Shown here piece after piece: positions 28,505-37,187 of a stretch of DNA of 64,000 nt. The stretch comes from Rhizobium giardinii bv. giardinii H152 (GTDB lineage Bacteria; Pseudomonadota; Alphaproteobacteria; Rhizobiales; Rhizobiaceae). The stretch lies in the NCBI RefSeq assembly GCF_000379605.1, contig NZ_KB902713.1, positions 278,794 to 342,793 of the forward strand, in the 5' to 3' direction. The translations under genes were made by a program, and so were the position numbers. The notes beneath the pieces were generated by a model. It was not told the DNA's origin and searched no databases. It saw only the letters and a list, made by a program, of their open reading frames with translations. Numbering within the stretch: the first letter of the stretch is position 1; each line of letters starts with the position of its first letter.

Positions 28505-29245
28505 TTATCCTTGGCTTATCCTGGAGGGACATCCGCCCTCGATGTCCATTTCAGTCATATTCAGCGCGTAGCCAACGCCGCGGACCGTTCGGATCGGATC
28601 CTCGCCCGGAACAAAATTCAGGGACTTTCGCAGGCGCCCGATGTGGACATTGACCGTGCGGGCATCGACAAAGACCCCCTTGGGCCAGGCGCCGGCTATC
28701 AGCTCACCGCGGCTCATGACCTGCCCCTGCCGCTCGATGAGGCATCGAAGAAGGTTGAATTCGATCAGTCGCAGCTGAACCTCCCGGCCGTTGCGGAAGA
28801 CCCGACATTCTAGGGCCTCAAGGACGATATCAGCGTGTCTGAGCCTGCTATGCCGCGTGAGGACCGAGTTCTCCTTCACTAAAGATGCGGGTTCTGTTCT
28901 GAGGACGTCCAGAATTCGCACTGGATCCACCGGTCTGACGAATGCTATGTCGACCCCAGCATTGATGTAGCGCGGATACTCTGTCGCCGCCGCGGGATCA
29001 ATCAGGGCAATCAGGGTGACGCCCCGTGTCTGCGGTGCCGCCTTGAGTGTCCCACAAAGCGCAATCGCATAGGCTGCTTTCCAGTCCACGACCAATGCAT
29101 CCACGAGACCGCCTCTCGTCAGCGACAGAGCCTCTTCGCAATCCGATGCCAACATGGCCTCAAACCCTTGCTGCGCAAGAATATGCCGCAGAAACAACGA
29201 ACATTGCGGGTCGCTCGATGTGATGACGATGATCACGCGTCTCAC
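28505..29245 (-). CDS. OmpR/PhoB-type response regulator with degenerate receiver
   Basis: 246 residues. The C-terminal winged helix is canonical (LRLIEFNLLRCLIERQGQVM, and VDARTVNVHIGRLRKSLNFV, TVRGVGYALN). The receiver keeps a candidate phosphoacceptor (Asp54 in ALVVDWKAAY) but the acidic pocket is reduced (ITSSDPQ) and the invariant Lys is Arg (FVRPVDP). No histidine kinase gene is nearby. Cotranscribed with the amidohydrolase gene downstream. It may be an orphan regulator of the catabolic island. Confidence 0.88.
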   Translation of the reverse strand: MRRVIIVITSSDPQCSLFLRHILAQQGFEAMLASDCEEALSLTRGGLVDALVVDWKAAYAIALCGTLKAAPQTRGVTLIALIDPAAATEYPRYINAGVDIAFVRPVDPVRILDVLRTEPASLVKENSVLTRHSRLRHADIVLEALECRVFRNGREVQLRLIEFNLLRCLIERQGQVMSRGELIAGAWPKGVFVDARTVNVHIGRLRKSLNFVPGEDPIRTVRGVGYALNMTEMDIEGGCPSRISQG

Positions 29246-29555
29246 GTCCCCTCGGTATGGCGCCTCGGCTGCAACTGAGGCGGCCGGACCTGACTGGAAC
29301 GGCTTTCATTAGCCTCTCACGCAGTTGCGCAAAATTCAAACAGCACTTTATTGTTGCATATTAAGATTTGTTGCGCGGCGACAGATTTGGTCTCGCGTGG
29401 CTGGTCGAATGCCTGGGGCTCGGTCGCTTTGGGACAATAAGGGCACTGATACTTTTACCAGTTGCCGTGTTTCTCAGCCCACGGAAACATGCCCTGTTTC
29501 AAGCGAATTGTCGTAGAGACTGGGCTTTGGCCCCTGTGGGAAGCGAGGGCGCGAC
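29246..29555. promoter_or_regulatory. Divergent control region of two response-regulator genes
   Basis: 310 bp between divergent starts. The AT-rich part (29320-29380) has repeated TTGTTGC words (TTATTGTTGCATATTAAG and ATTTGTTGCGCGG, 18-20 bp apart) that could be tandem binding sites for an OmpR-type protein. Confidence 0.4.
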
Positions 29556-30296
29556 ATGCCGGCATCTGAAAAGGCTAGTTCACAACCGGTCCCCAGCATT
29601 CTTTTACTCGGAGATGACGCGGGACTTGGCAGCGTTGCAAGTGGCCTGTCAGCGGCAGGGTTTGCAATCACGCGGACTGCACAATGGTCCGACGGAAGCG
29701 CCTTGCTGGCACGCCGTCCATTCGATCTTGTCGTCACCTGCACCCTTGTGGCAGCGGACGGCCTTCTTGTCTGCGACGCCATCCGCGACCAGAGCACCAT
29801 TCCGCTCATCCTACTCATCAACAGCGCAACCAGGAGGGAAAGGATTGCAGGACTTGATGCGGGAGCGGACGACTGCCTGTCGCGACCTTTCCATATCAGC
29901 GAACTGGTTGCGCGGATTCGCACGCTTATGCGCCGGGCAAAGACCAGCGACGCGAGCGGTCCCGCTACGGCGGGGTTACGGTTTGGGGACTGGCGGATCA
30001 ATCCGCGGCTTCGCCTCGTCTATGATCCTGCAGGCAGGGCGACATCCCTCACGGCCGCCGAATTTGACATCCTGCTTGCCTTTTGTCGCAATCCGGGCCG
30101 GGTCATGACGAGGGCGGAGCTTCTGGATCTCGCCCATGTGGGCGTCGGCAAACCGGGGGAGCGGAGCATCGACGTTCACATCCGCCGCTTGCGATGCAAG
30201 ATCGAGAGAAACCCGCGTCGCCCGCAGTTCATCAAAACTATCAGGCTTGGCGGTTATATATTCACCGCCGACGTCGAACGCGACCACCTGACGTAA
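29556..30296 (+). CDS. OmpR-type response regulator lacking the phosphoacceptor Asp
   Basis: 246 residues. The receiver begins ILLLGDDAGLGSVASGLSAA, but in the aligned phosphorylation loop (FDLVVTCTLVAADGL) Cys62 replaces Asp, and the conserved Lys is Arg (CLSRPFHISEL). The C-terminal winged helix is normal (SLTAAEFDILLAFCRNPGRV, ERSIDVHIRRLRCKIERNPR, TIRLGGYIFTADV). It is therefore probably a phosphorylation-independent DNA-binding protein. Divergent from the regulator above. Start ATG 29556 follows GGGAAGCGAGGGCGCGAC. Confidence 0.88.
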   Translation: MPASEKASSQPVPSILLLGDDAGLGSVASGLSAAGFAITRTAQWSDGSALLARRPFDLVVTCTLVAADGLLVCDAIRDQSTIPLILLINSATRRERIAGLDAGADDCLSRPFHISELVARIRTLMRRAKTSDASGPATAGLRFGDWRINPRLRLVYDPAGRATSLTAAEFDILLAFCRNPGRVMTRAELLDLAHVGVGKPGERSIDVHIRRLRCKIERNPRRPQFIKTIRLGGYIFTADVERDHLT

Positions 30297-30438
30297 TCAT
30301 TGTGGGCTTGAATTCGCAAGACTGACAGCAGGGGGCATAGCCGGGGTCGTACACTGCCGCAAGGCCCGCTATGTCCTTATATCGACAGGAAGAGGCAAAG
30401 CTGGTTTGACGTCGCGGGTGGAAACTCACCACAAACTA

Positions 30439-30657
30439 ATGCATAAAGCCAAAATGGTTGAAGCATCTCTCATCGCAGAACGTGCTGAAGCAGAACACCA
30501 TCTTGCAGAAGCCATGCGCATCACGAACGACGCAATTCGGCGCGTCCATAAGCTCGGCCTGACCGTTAATGCACAGATCATCACGATGCACACGGGTGAA
30601 GGCCCGATGCCTCAACTTAACTTCGGCACCACCGATCGACAGCGCGGGGCCATTTGA
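30439..30657 (+). CDS. Small hypothetical protein
   Basis: 72 residues from ATG 30439 (MHKAKMVEASLIAERAEAEH), or 83 from TTG 30406. Mostly one long charged helix (HHLAEAMRITNDAIRRVHKL), then a short tail ending GTTDRQRGAI. Amphipathic coiled-coil-like; no domain recognised. Sits 45 bp before a tiny membrane-protein gene, in the same direction, and both may be one transcript. Confidence 0.5.
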   Translation: MHKAKMVEASLIAERAEAEHHLAEAMRITNDAIRRVHKLGLTVNAQIITMHTGEGPMPQLNFGTTDRQRGAI

Positions 30658-30702
30658 TACGCCTCTCGGCGATACACCTGGATCCATTGCGGAGACGTGA
30701 AG

Positions 30703-30828
30703 ATGGCATACGATTGGGATGGGAAGCATACAAGGCGCATGAACTTGATGCAGAGCGTTGCAATCGGCGCCGTGATCCTGCTCGGGTCGACGTTTTTCGC
30801 CGTGGCCACAGCATTCGTGATGGAGTAG
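30703..30828 (+). CDS. 41-residue small membrane protein
   Basis: ATG 30703 preceded by GGAGACGTGAAG. Sequence: a polar head (MAYDWDGKHTRRMNL) then one hydrophobic segment (SVAIGAVILLGSTFFAVATA) and a short end FVME. Forty-one codons, TAG at 30826-30828. Ribosome site and a clean membrane segment favour a real gene. It lies upstream of traR; function unknown. Confidence 0.6.
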   Translation: MAYDWDGKHTRRMNLMQSVAIGAVILLGSTFFAVATAFVME

Positions 30829-31330
30829 CGAATGGCGGTGCGCTGCACCGAACTTTCCCGTTGAATTGCAAAAGCCAGACGCATGGCGGCATGGCACGAC
30901 AGACGTGGGTCGACCAAACCGGCGAGAAACTGCTCAGGATTTTGCCCCCGTTCTCCGAAGCTCAAAAGCGCAATTCAGCTGCTGCCCGTGCAGTCGCCCC
31001 GGCACGAGAGTCGTGGTGACCTTACATTTTCTGATCGTGTCTCAAACTTCGAGTTGGAGGAGGCCGCAGGACAACTTGCGCTCCGCGCAGGAGCCGGACA
31101 GCCATCGCCAATTGTTAAGTTTTGTTTCGGGGAAGCCTTAAGGTTGTACAAACTGCCATCAGCAGCTAGAACGGGTTGCGGAACCCCGGTGAGTTTGGAT
31201 TGCTAAACCGGGCCTGGACTGTTCCAAAATAACTGCGCACCCGGAGTGCCAACGCAGTCAAATGCCGGTGCTGCCTTTAGTAACTCTTACCCTGTGCGGC
31301 ATGGCCATCGTTCGGATGGAGATTGATTCC
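30829..31330. other. Non-coding stretch upstream of traR
   Basis: About 500 bases. Contains a small dyad GGGTT-GCGG-AACCC (31173-31186). No gene recognised; the traR promoter must lie here. Confidence 0.4.
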
Positions 31331-32038
31331 ATGAAGCGTAATCGTTTTTTCCGTGAACTCATCGATGCAGTCGGTGGGACATCGAGTGACAAGGCATTGA
31401 AGCGCGCATTGAGCCGCTTGAGAGCGAGCTACGACTACGACTACTTCGCATTCGTCAATCTACATGCTCACAAGGTGAATGCGGTGTCGGACTATCCGGA
31501 GGAATGGAAGGCAATTTACCTGGCGGGATCCTATACTATCGTCGATCCCGTTATAACGAGTGCCAAGCGAATCAAGCGTCCATTCGAGTGGTCAATCGAA
31601 CGGGAGAGACGACGCGCAACGGATGATGTGAAACGCTTTTGCGATGAGGCGGCAAGTTTCGGTATTCGCTCCGGCCTTTCAATTCCGATGCGAACTGGCA
31701 TCGGACAGTTCGCACTCTTGACGCTTGCTTCTTCGCGTGACGCGGATCGAACCAGTACCGCGGAGTTGGATATCGCAGCCGCGGTTTCAGCGGTGGCGCT
31801 GCTTCACGGGAGGTTCGCCCGGGCACCGGAGGCATCACAGAAACTTGCCAACTTGAGCTCAAGAGAGGCTACATTTCTAAAAATGATAGCTGAGGGCATG
31901 AAAATGGCGGATATCGCAGACGTGGAAGGTCTCGCATACAATACCGTCGCGTTCCACATCAACAATGCGAAAGCGAAGCTCCAAGTCTATACTCTTCCAC
32001 AAGCGACGGCGCTCGCGACTAAACTGAGCCTGATCTAA
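31331..32038 (+). CDS. traR: TraR-type quorum-sensing transcriptional activator (LuxR family)
   Basis: 235 residues from ATG 31331, which follows GGAG by 9 bases and gives the TraR length; longer starts (31262, 31301, 31316) are less likely. The autoinducer-binding domain has the conserved Trp, Tyr, Asp and Trp of TraR (EEWKAIYLAGSYTIVDPV, RPFEWSIE, FGIRSGLSIPM). The C-terminal LuxR HTH is LSSREATFLKMIAEGMKMAD then IADVEGLAYNTVAFHINNAK. It should bind the acyl-homoserine lactone made by TraI and activate tra/trb promoters. Convergent with trbI. Confidence 0.92.
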   Translation: MKRNRFFRELIDAVGGTSSDKALKRALSRLRASYDYDYFAFVNLHAHKVNAVSDYPEEWKAIYLAGSYTIVDPVITSAKRIKRPFEWSIERERRRATDDVKRFCDEAASFGIRSGLSIPMRTGIGQFALLTLASSRDADRTSTAELDIAAAVSAVALLHGRFARAPEASQKLANLSSREATFLKMIAEGMKMADIADVEGLAYNTVAFHINNAKAKLQVYTLPQATALATKLSLI

Positions 32039-32489
32039 TCGATTTTTCCGGGACGGTTTGCGCGTGCAAATGCGCATCCAATCAGTGCCATGGCTCGATA
32101 TCCTTGTGAAGTTGTGGCCGTGAAGAGAAGATGCGTCGAATAGTTTTTGGCGAGCGCGTATGCGGCACAGTGGCCAGGTCAGCGTGGCCTTTGAGTGCAA
32201 CCTTTACCACATCGGCCATAAGTCTCTGCTGCCGTACGCGCCTGAGCAACATCGAACGAGACGAGAGTTCGATGTTGCTCAGTGATGAACCGCCAAAAAT
32301 CATCGACAATTCCGGGCCGCGCCGGGACCGCAAAATGATCGCGGGTTCGAGCGCCGCGCGGATCACGTCTTCGGGCTTGCCGCCCACGCGCGCTGCCATC
32401 ATGCGGGCAGGCCGCTCGGTTTCATGGTAGTTGAAGCATCGCAACACTCTCTTAAAAGTCGTCAAACTATATCCAATTTTGAGATCGGG
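32039..32489. other. Intergenic region between convergent traR and trbI
   Basis: 450 bp. A frame on the minus strand (32082-32465, 127 codons) is unassigned and does not match TraM. The prominent structure is a perfect inverted repeat at 32242-32282, listed separately. Confidence 0.4.
32242..32282. repeat. Long perfect inverted repeat between traR and trbI
   Basis: CTGAGCAACATCGAAC (32242-32257) and its exact complement GTTCGATGTTGCTCAG (32267-32282), with 9 bases (GAGACGAGA) between. Neither side has a T run, so a factor-independent terminator is not obvious. May be a bidirectional terminator or a protein-binding/recombination site. Confidence 0.85.
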
Positions 32490-33830
32490 TTACCATGGCT
32501 TGAAAGCCAGATCTCCAGGCAGTGAGCCTTGACGGTATGCGGATGGGAACACGATATCCTGGTCGACGAGGACATTGAATTTATACCCCGGCCGGATTTC
32601 CAGGGTGGGCTGTACATTCAAGTTCCTATCGATCGTTCTCTCGACAATGCGCCCAAACGTCTCGGCAAAATTGCGACGCGCGGCGTCGGAAGCGGTATCT
32701 TGGGTCGCAAGCGTGGAGCTTTCGGGAACCGACATGTCGATCCCGGTGCCAATGATCGCGAGCAGCGCCGCAGAGCCGAACGTTCTGAGATAGTGCCGGT
32801 CGACCTTGTCCTTGAACCCACCGTAGCCTTGCGCGTCAATCCCGGCCATGCCGCCGATCTGCAAAGTGGAGCCATTCGGGAAAATGATGTCGGTCCAAAC
32901 CACAAGGACACGTGATTGCCCGAAGGAAACGTCGGCGTCGTAGCGTCCAAACAGCTTCGTTCCTTGCGGGATCAGCAGTTTGTGGCCGGTGGCGCTATCA
33001 AACACGTGCTGGCTGACCTGCGCGATGATCCGGCCGGGAAGGTCGGAGTTGATGCCGGTGATCAGGGTTGCAGGGATAATCGATCCACGCTTCAGTTCGA
33101 ATCGTGAGATCGGGGAGACGACGGGGTTTGGCAAATAGCCCAGGTCGTTGACGTCCTGATTGAAGAAATCGGCTTTTCTGGTCTGTCCGTTCGGATCGAC
33201 ATTCTGTCCGCCCAAGCCCGATCGCAGGGCGGCGGCGTAGAGATCGGCAGCGTTACTTGGGGATGCCTCCTGCCCGGTTTTGCTTGCGGACGGGTCGGCA
33301 CGTGAGACGTCCGCATCCACATTGCGAACGTCCACGGTGAGAGGTGAATCGAGTGCAGCACTTTTCGCCTGCAATCGCGCCATCCGTTGGCGTTGTTGTT
33401 CGCGCAGATATTGCTCTTTCTGTTCGCGTTCCAGCCGTGCAAGCCATTCCTTCTCGGGCTCAAGCTCGTCATCGACAACCGGCTCTTCCGGTTGATCGAG
33501 CGTCAGGCGTCGCTCAGGCGGGTCAACCCGCTCCTGGATGACCGGCGTGGGCTGAAACACCTGAGTTTGGCTTGGTTCTCCGATGATGCCATCCGCGACG
33601 CCCCGCTTCAGCTGGTCTGCGAAGGTGGAAGCGGGCGTGTTCGAGGCGGCATCGACACCCGGCTCCCCGTGGAAATACAGACCGCGCGAGGAAAGCCCGT
33701 AGATGATCACTGCGAAAAACAGGAGCGCGAGACTGATGACGACGACGACGGGCAAGCGATTTATCCGTCGGATACCTCCGTGTTGCTCGTCCTTCGAGGA
33801 CGTGCCTCCCAGCTGCAGGGATTGCACCAT
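32490..33830 (-). CDS. trbI: Conjugal transfer protein TrbI (VirB10-like)
   Basis: 446 residues. A single N-terminal membrane segment (LPVVVVISLALLFFAVIIYG, near residues 26-48), a Pro/charged periplasmic linker, then the VirB10 core (ELKRGSIIPATLITGINSDL, LFGRYDADVSFGQSRVLVVW, IDMSVPESSTLATQDTASDA, NVLVDQDIVFPSAYRQGSLP). Spans the envelope and links inner and outer complexes of the type IV secretion system. Last gene of the traI-trb operon. A truncated relative is at 12915. Confidence 0.96.
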   Translation of the reverse strand: MVQSLQLGGTSSKDEQHGGIRRINRLPVVVVISLALLFFAVIIYGLSSRGLYFHGEPGVDAASNTPASTFADQLKRGVADGIIGEPSQTQVFQPTPVIQERVDPPERRLTLDQPEEPVVDDELEPEKEWLARLEREQKEQYLREQQRQRMARLQAKSAALDSPLTVDVRNVDADVSRADPSASKTGQEASPSNAADLYAAALRSGLGGQNVDPNGQTRKADFFNQDVNDLGYLPNPVVSPISRFELKRGSIIPATLITGINSDLPGRIIAQVSQHVFDSATGHKLLIPQGTKLFGRYDADVSFGQSRVLVVWTDIIFPNGSTLQIGGMAGIDAQGYGGFKDKVDRHYLRTFGSAALLAIIGTGIDMSVPESSTLATQDTASDAARRNFAETFGRIVERTIDRNLNVQPTLEIRPGYKFNVLVDQDIVFPSAYRQGSLPGDLAFKPW

Positions 33831-33844
33831 GCTGTTGCCCTCCC

Positions 33845-34276
33845 CTATTGGCGCCGCATGACGGTAAGTGGACTGGCGGGCGAGGCGCCGTCCGCCGTCG
33901 TGCTGTAAGCCCGTGCGAGCTCGACCGTCCCGCTCGAAAGGCGTGCGAGCGTCTGTCCCTCGAAGTCGTCGACCGTATAGACAAGCTGGATAGATGGCCT
34001 CCTCCTGTCATCGGTCTCCTGATCGATGGCGATGGCATATCCCCAACCCTTGAGGGCCGCGACAAGTGCCTGCCCGAAGGGTGACGCATTCTGTTTCAGA
34101 ACGAGTGTCCCCTGTTCATTCCCGACCTGTTCCGCAAATCGGCTTGCCATGTCGCCGGCAATGGCGTTCGACGCAGCCGGGGAAAGCTCGGGCGGGGGAG
34201 CACTTGTGGTCATCGGATCGGTATCACTCTGGCATCCGGACACAGCGAGAAGTCCGATCATCAACAGGCGTCGCAT
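33845..34276 (-). CDS. trbH: Conjugal transfer protein TrbH (lipoprotein)
   Basis: 143 residues from ATG 34276, a longer frame to 34513 runs through trbG. The N-terminus MRRLLMIGLLAVSGCQSDTD is a lipoprotein signal with lipobox VSGC. Starts 2 bp after the trbG stop and ends 14 bp before trbI. Probably an outer-membrane lipoprotein of the mating channel; length and position match TrbH of other plasmids. Confidence 0.9.
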   Translation of the reverse strand: MRRLLMIGLLAVSGCQSDTDPMTTSAPPPELSPAASNAIAGDMASRFAEQVGNEQGTLVLKQNASPFGQALVAALKGWGYAIAIDQETDDRRRPSIQLVYTVDDFEGQTLARLSSGTVELARAYSTTADGASPASPLTVMRRQ

Positions 34277-34278
34277 CG

Positions 34279-35115
34279 TCACCCTCCCCTGCGAATGGTG
34301 ATCTTCTCTCTTCGCCAGCCGACGCCCGAAACGAGAACGGCTCGATCGACGTTGTAGTCGACGACCATCATGTCGTTCTTCATGCGGTAGTTGACGATGC
34401 GGTTTTGGCCGCCCGATACAACGAAGAGTACGGGCGCGTCCTGCCCGGAAATGGATCGCGGAAACTGGATGTAGGTTTTCTGCCCGTCGGAATAGACCCG
34501 GGTCGGTCTCCACGATGCGCGACCACGGACCGAATAGGAGAAGTTCAATCCCTCGGCCGGAACGTCCGCGCCCGCTGCCGTGCCGGCTTCGAGCCGGGCG
34601 TTGATGTCGGCGAGTTTTGTCGAGACATCGTCCGGATACTCAAACCCGACCCGGGCCATGTATTGGCTCGGATGGGATTTGAGCTGGATATGGTAGGTTC
34701 GCCGCGAAGTTGTCACGACCATGGAGGTCACGAGGTCAGGCTCGGACGGCTTGACGATAAGATGGATCGCCTGGCCAGCGGCAGCACCCGAGGTCGCCGG
34801 CTCCACTTTCCATCTTACCGTGTCGCCGACCAGGACATCGCGCACGATCTCGCCGCCTTGCAGCTCGATGTCGCAAACCTGCAGCGGCGAGCAGACAACG
34901 GAGGGCTGGATCTCACCAAAGAGGAAGATCACCTTTCCGTCCGCGCCTTTGGTCACGAGACCGGTGCTGCCACGCCACTTGCTGGAAATGTTGGTGCCCT
35001 TGGCTTCATTCGACGTCATGTCTTGCGCCGACACCGGCGTACTGCAGCAAACCGTGAAGAGCACCGCACAGAGGCCAAGGCAGCGCCCCGAAGCCCTCTT
35101 GATTTTGTCTTTCAT
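34279..35115 (-). CDS. trbG: Conjugal transfer protein TrbG (VirB9-like)
   Basis: 278 residues with a signal peptide ([20 protein letters not shown], cleavage after VSA). VirB9 features: [34 protein letters not shown], and the C-terminal [20 protein letters not shown] with YIQFP. Outer-membrane core component. Sits between trbF (18 bp upstream) and trbH. Confidence 0.95.
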   Translation of the reverse strand: MKDKIKRASGRCLGLCAVLFTVCCSTPVSAQDMTSNEAKGTNISSKWRGSTGLVTKGADGKVIFLFGEIQPSVVCSPLQVCDIELQGGEIVRDVLVGDTVRWKVEPATSGAAAGQAIHLIVKPSEPDLVTSMVVTTSRRTYHIQLKSHPSQYMARVGFEYPDDVSTKLADINARLEAGTAAGADVPAEGLNFSYSVRGRASWRPTRVYSDGQKTYIQFPRSISGQDAPVLFVVSGGQNRIVNYRMKNDMMVVDYNVDRAVLVSGVGWRREKITIRRGG

Positions 35116-35133
35116 GTCTTACTCCAAGGCTTG

Positions 35134-35796
35134 TTAAAGCTGCGCAGTCCATTCGAAGTCGCGGAGGTAAAGACCGATTGGATTGAGGCGAATGACACCC
35201 TCATCCTGCGGTGCAGTCAGTGTGACAGTCGCGATCCCCCGGAAACGCCGAAGTCCGGTTTCCTTGCCCTTGCGGTCGCGTTCGAACTCCGTCCAGTCAA
35301 TCTGGTAGGACTGATTGGAAAGCGCGACGATATTGTTGACCTCGATCGCGACCGTTGCGTTTTTGGCCTTTTCGAAGGGTGAGTTTGCGCGGAACCAGGC
35401 GTTCACCTTTTCGGTGGAGGGATCCGATGTACGCAAGAGTGCATAAGTCCGATCGATAAATTGCTTCTGGACGACGGCATCCGGGCTAACAGATCGAAAA
35501 CTCGACACGAAACTGCCGAGCGTAGCACGCACGACCCGTGCATCGGCGTACTCGATCTGCTCAGGAAAACCGCTACTGACGGACGTGCCGAGCTTGTCGA
35601 CCTCGACGATGTACGGGACGAGCTTGACCTGGGAACTCTGGTAGAGCGCGTAGGAAAAGCCGATGACGGCCATGCTCAGGCCCGTAATGCCAACGATCCG
35701 CCAAGCTGCCGCCGCTTGCACATAGGAGCCATATCGCTCGTTCCACTCCTGTCGTGCGGCAAGGTAGGGGTTGTTAGGCGGTTGTCGCGTTGGCAT
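35134..35796 (-). CDS. trbF: Conjugal transfer protein TrbF (VirB8-like)
   Basis: 220 residues: short cytoplasmic head, membrane segment ([20 protein letters not shown], about residues 31-52) and a periplasmic VirB8 domain ([36 protein letters not shown]). Assembly scaffold of the T4SS. Eighteen bp after trbL. Confidence 0.95.
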   Translation of the reverse strand: MPTRQPPNNPYLAARQEWNERYGSYVQAAAAWRIVGITGLSMAVIGFSYALYQSSQVKLVPYIVEVDKLGTSVSSGFPEQIEYADARVVRATLGSFVSSFRSVSPDAVVQKQFIDRTYALLRTSDPSTEKVNAWFRANSPFEKAKNATVAIEVNNIVALSNQSYQIDWTEFERDRKGKETGLRRFRGIATVTLTAPQDEGVIRLNPIGLYLRDFEWTAQL

Positions 35797-35814
35797 TCGT
35801 CAGATCCCTCAATA

Positions 35815-36996
35815 TCATTTCTTGTCGTCACGGAGCGGCGGTGCTGCCTTTGCATTGGCCGCTCCGGAGGCCTGGTCGAGCTTGGCGTTCGCCAGCCCCA
35901 TGATCGATCCGGCATATGCACCGGGAGAACCGATCGCCTTGTCTTTGGCAGCCGATCCAGCCGCCCTGCCGGTCGCACCGATGCCCGCTGCCATGCCCTT
36001 CAAGGCAGCCCCTGCAGCGGAAGAGCCGGCGGCCCGCGCGGCACTGGCAGCTGCTGTCCCAGCCGCCGCACCACCAGCCGCGAGAAAGCCCACGCCGGCC
36101 GCAAAGGATGCCGCCTGCCCACCATGACGGATGGCTTCCATGCCGCCGCTGACGGAAGCACCCTGGACAACGCCCTGCATGATATTTGGGACGTACATGG
36201 CGACAATGAACACGACCACTGAGATACCGGCGATCGCAAGCGACGTGATGAACTGCTCCTCTTCGGCGGTTGGCGCGGTCGCTAGTCCGAAGAGGACTTC
36301 GGAGCCGATTCTCGCGATCATCACCAACGCCATCAGTTTCATGCCGACCGAGAAGGCGTAGATGAGATATCGAACGGCAAAATCCTTCGTGAAGGACGAG
36401 CCACCAAGCCCAAGCATGATCATCCCGGCCAGAAGCCCGACATACACCTCAACCATCACGGCAACGAAAATCGCGGCGACGAGGGAGAAGGCAATGACAA
36501 CCACCACCATCGCGAAGACGGCTGCGATAGCCATTGCGTTGTCCTCGAACAAGCCGAACTGCGCTTGCTTCGACATCTGCGCTGCAACGCGGATGCCGGC
36601 GTCAAAGACCGCCGCGGGCGACGCCGTCCCACCGCCAGCCCCAATCTGGAAAAGGCTGTCCACAACCGCCTTTGCAAAGGCAGGCCCTCGATCGAGGATG
36701 AACGCAAAAAGGCCGATGAACATGATCCGGCGAACCAGCTCTGCGAACCAGCTGTCCAGCGCGGCTGCCTGAATTGCGAGCCAAACCGCCGCAATGCCGA
36801 TCTCGATCCCCGCGAGGATCCAGAACAGCGACCGTGCGGCGTCCATCACGGTCGTTTCCCAACCACGCGCGGCAGAAACAACCTGATTTTCCAGCTCTGT
36901 CAGGACCTGCCCCTCCTGTGCAAGCAGGGGCGACGAGAAGGACACCAACAGTGTCAACAGAATTGAAGAGCGTAATAGACGCAGGCTGATTACCAT
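35815..36996 (-). CDS. trbL: Conjugal transfer protein TrbL (VirB6-like)
   Basis: 393 residues, signal-like N-terminus (SILLTLLVSFSSPLLAQEGQ) then about six hydrophobic segments (AVFAMVVVVIAFSLVAAIFV, SLAIAGISVVVFIVAMYVPN) and an Ala/Gly-rich C-terminal region (AAGTAAASAARAAGSSAAGA). VirB6-type polytopic inner-membrane channel component. The start overlaps trbK by seven bases. Confidence 0.94.
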   Translation of the reverse strand: MVISLRLLRSSILLTLLVSFSSPLLAQEGQVLTELENQVVSAARGWETTVMDAARSLFWILAGIEIGIAAVWLAIQAAALDSWFAELVRRIMFIGLFAFILDRGPAFAKAVVDSLFQIGAGGGTASPAAVFDAGIRVAAQMSKQAQFGLFEDNAMAIAAVFAMVVVVIAFSLVAAIFVAVMVEVYVGLLAGMIMLGLGGSSFTKDFAVRYLIYAFSVGMKLMALVMIARIGSEVLFGLATAPTAEEEQFITSLAIAGISVVVFIVAMYVPNIMQGVVQGASVSGGMEAIRHGGQAASFAAGVGFLAAGGAAAGTAAASAARAAGSSAAGAALKGMAAGIGATGRAAGSAAKDKAIGSPGAYAGSIMGLANAKLDQASGAANAKAAPPLRDDKK

Positions 36997-37187
36997 CTCG
37001 GACGCATCTCCTGCCCGACCAAGGCCTTTTCTTCGGGCGCCTTGAAAAACTCTTCCCGCGTGCGGCGGCGGTCTTCTGTTGTGGTTTCAGTGGTCGAGTC
37101 GCGGTGTTGCGCCACCAACCAGTAGGTCGCCGCAAATGTGAGGCCGACTGCTCCAGCGACAATGAAAACGATTGTGAACCGCCTCAC
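36990..37187 (-). CDS. trbK: Conjugal transfer protein TrbK (entry-exclusion type)
   Basis: 65 residues: one membrane segment (FTIVFIVAGAVGLTFAATYW), then a charged tail ending EEFFKAPEEKALVGQEMRPRW (last residues PRW). By position it is TrbK, the entry-exclusion protein of Ti-type trb operons. Unlike many TrbK proteins there is no cysteine lipobox, so it is probably a bitopic membrane protein. Its last 20 residues resemble the TrbJ C-terminus. Overlaps trbJ by four bases. Confidence 0.82.
   Translation of the reverse strand: MRRFTIVFIVAGAVGLTFAATYWLVAQHRDSTTETTTEDRRRTREEFFKAPEEKALVGQEMRPRW

Noticed and set aside
32082..32465. Candidate TraM gene on the minus strand
   Set aside because: Sequence does not resemble TraM and the frame covers the inverted repeat; left unassigned.
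34066..35382. 438-codon plus-strand frame
   Set aside because: Antisense to trbG, trbH and trbF, which have signal peptides and family motifs.
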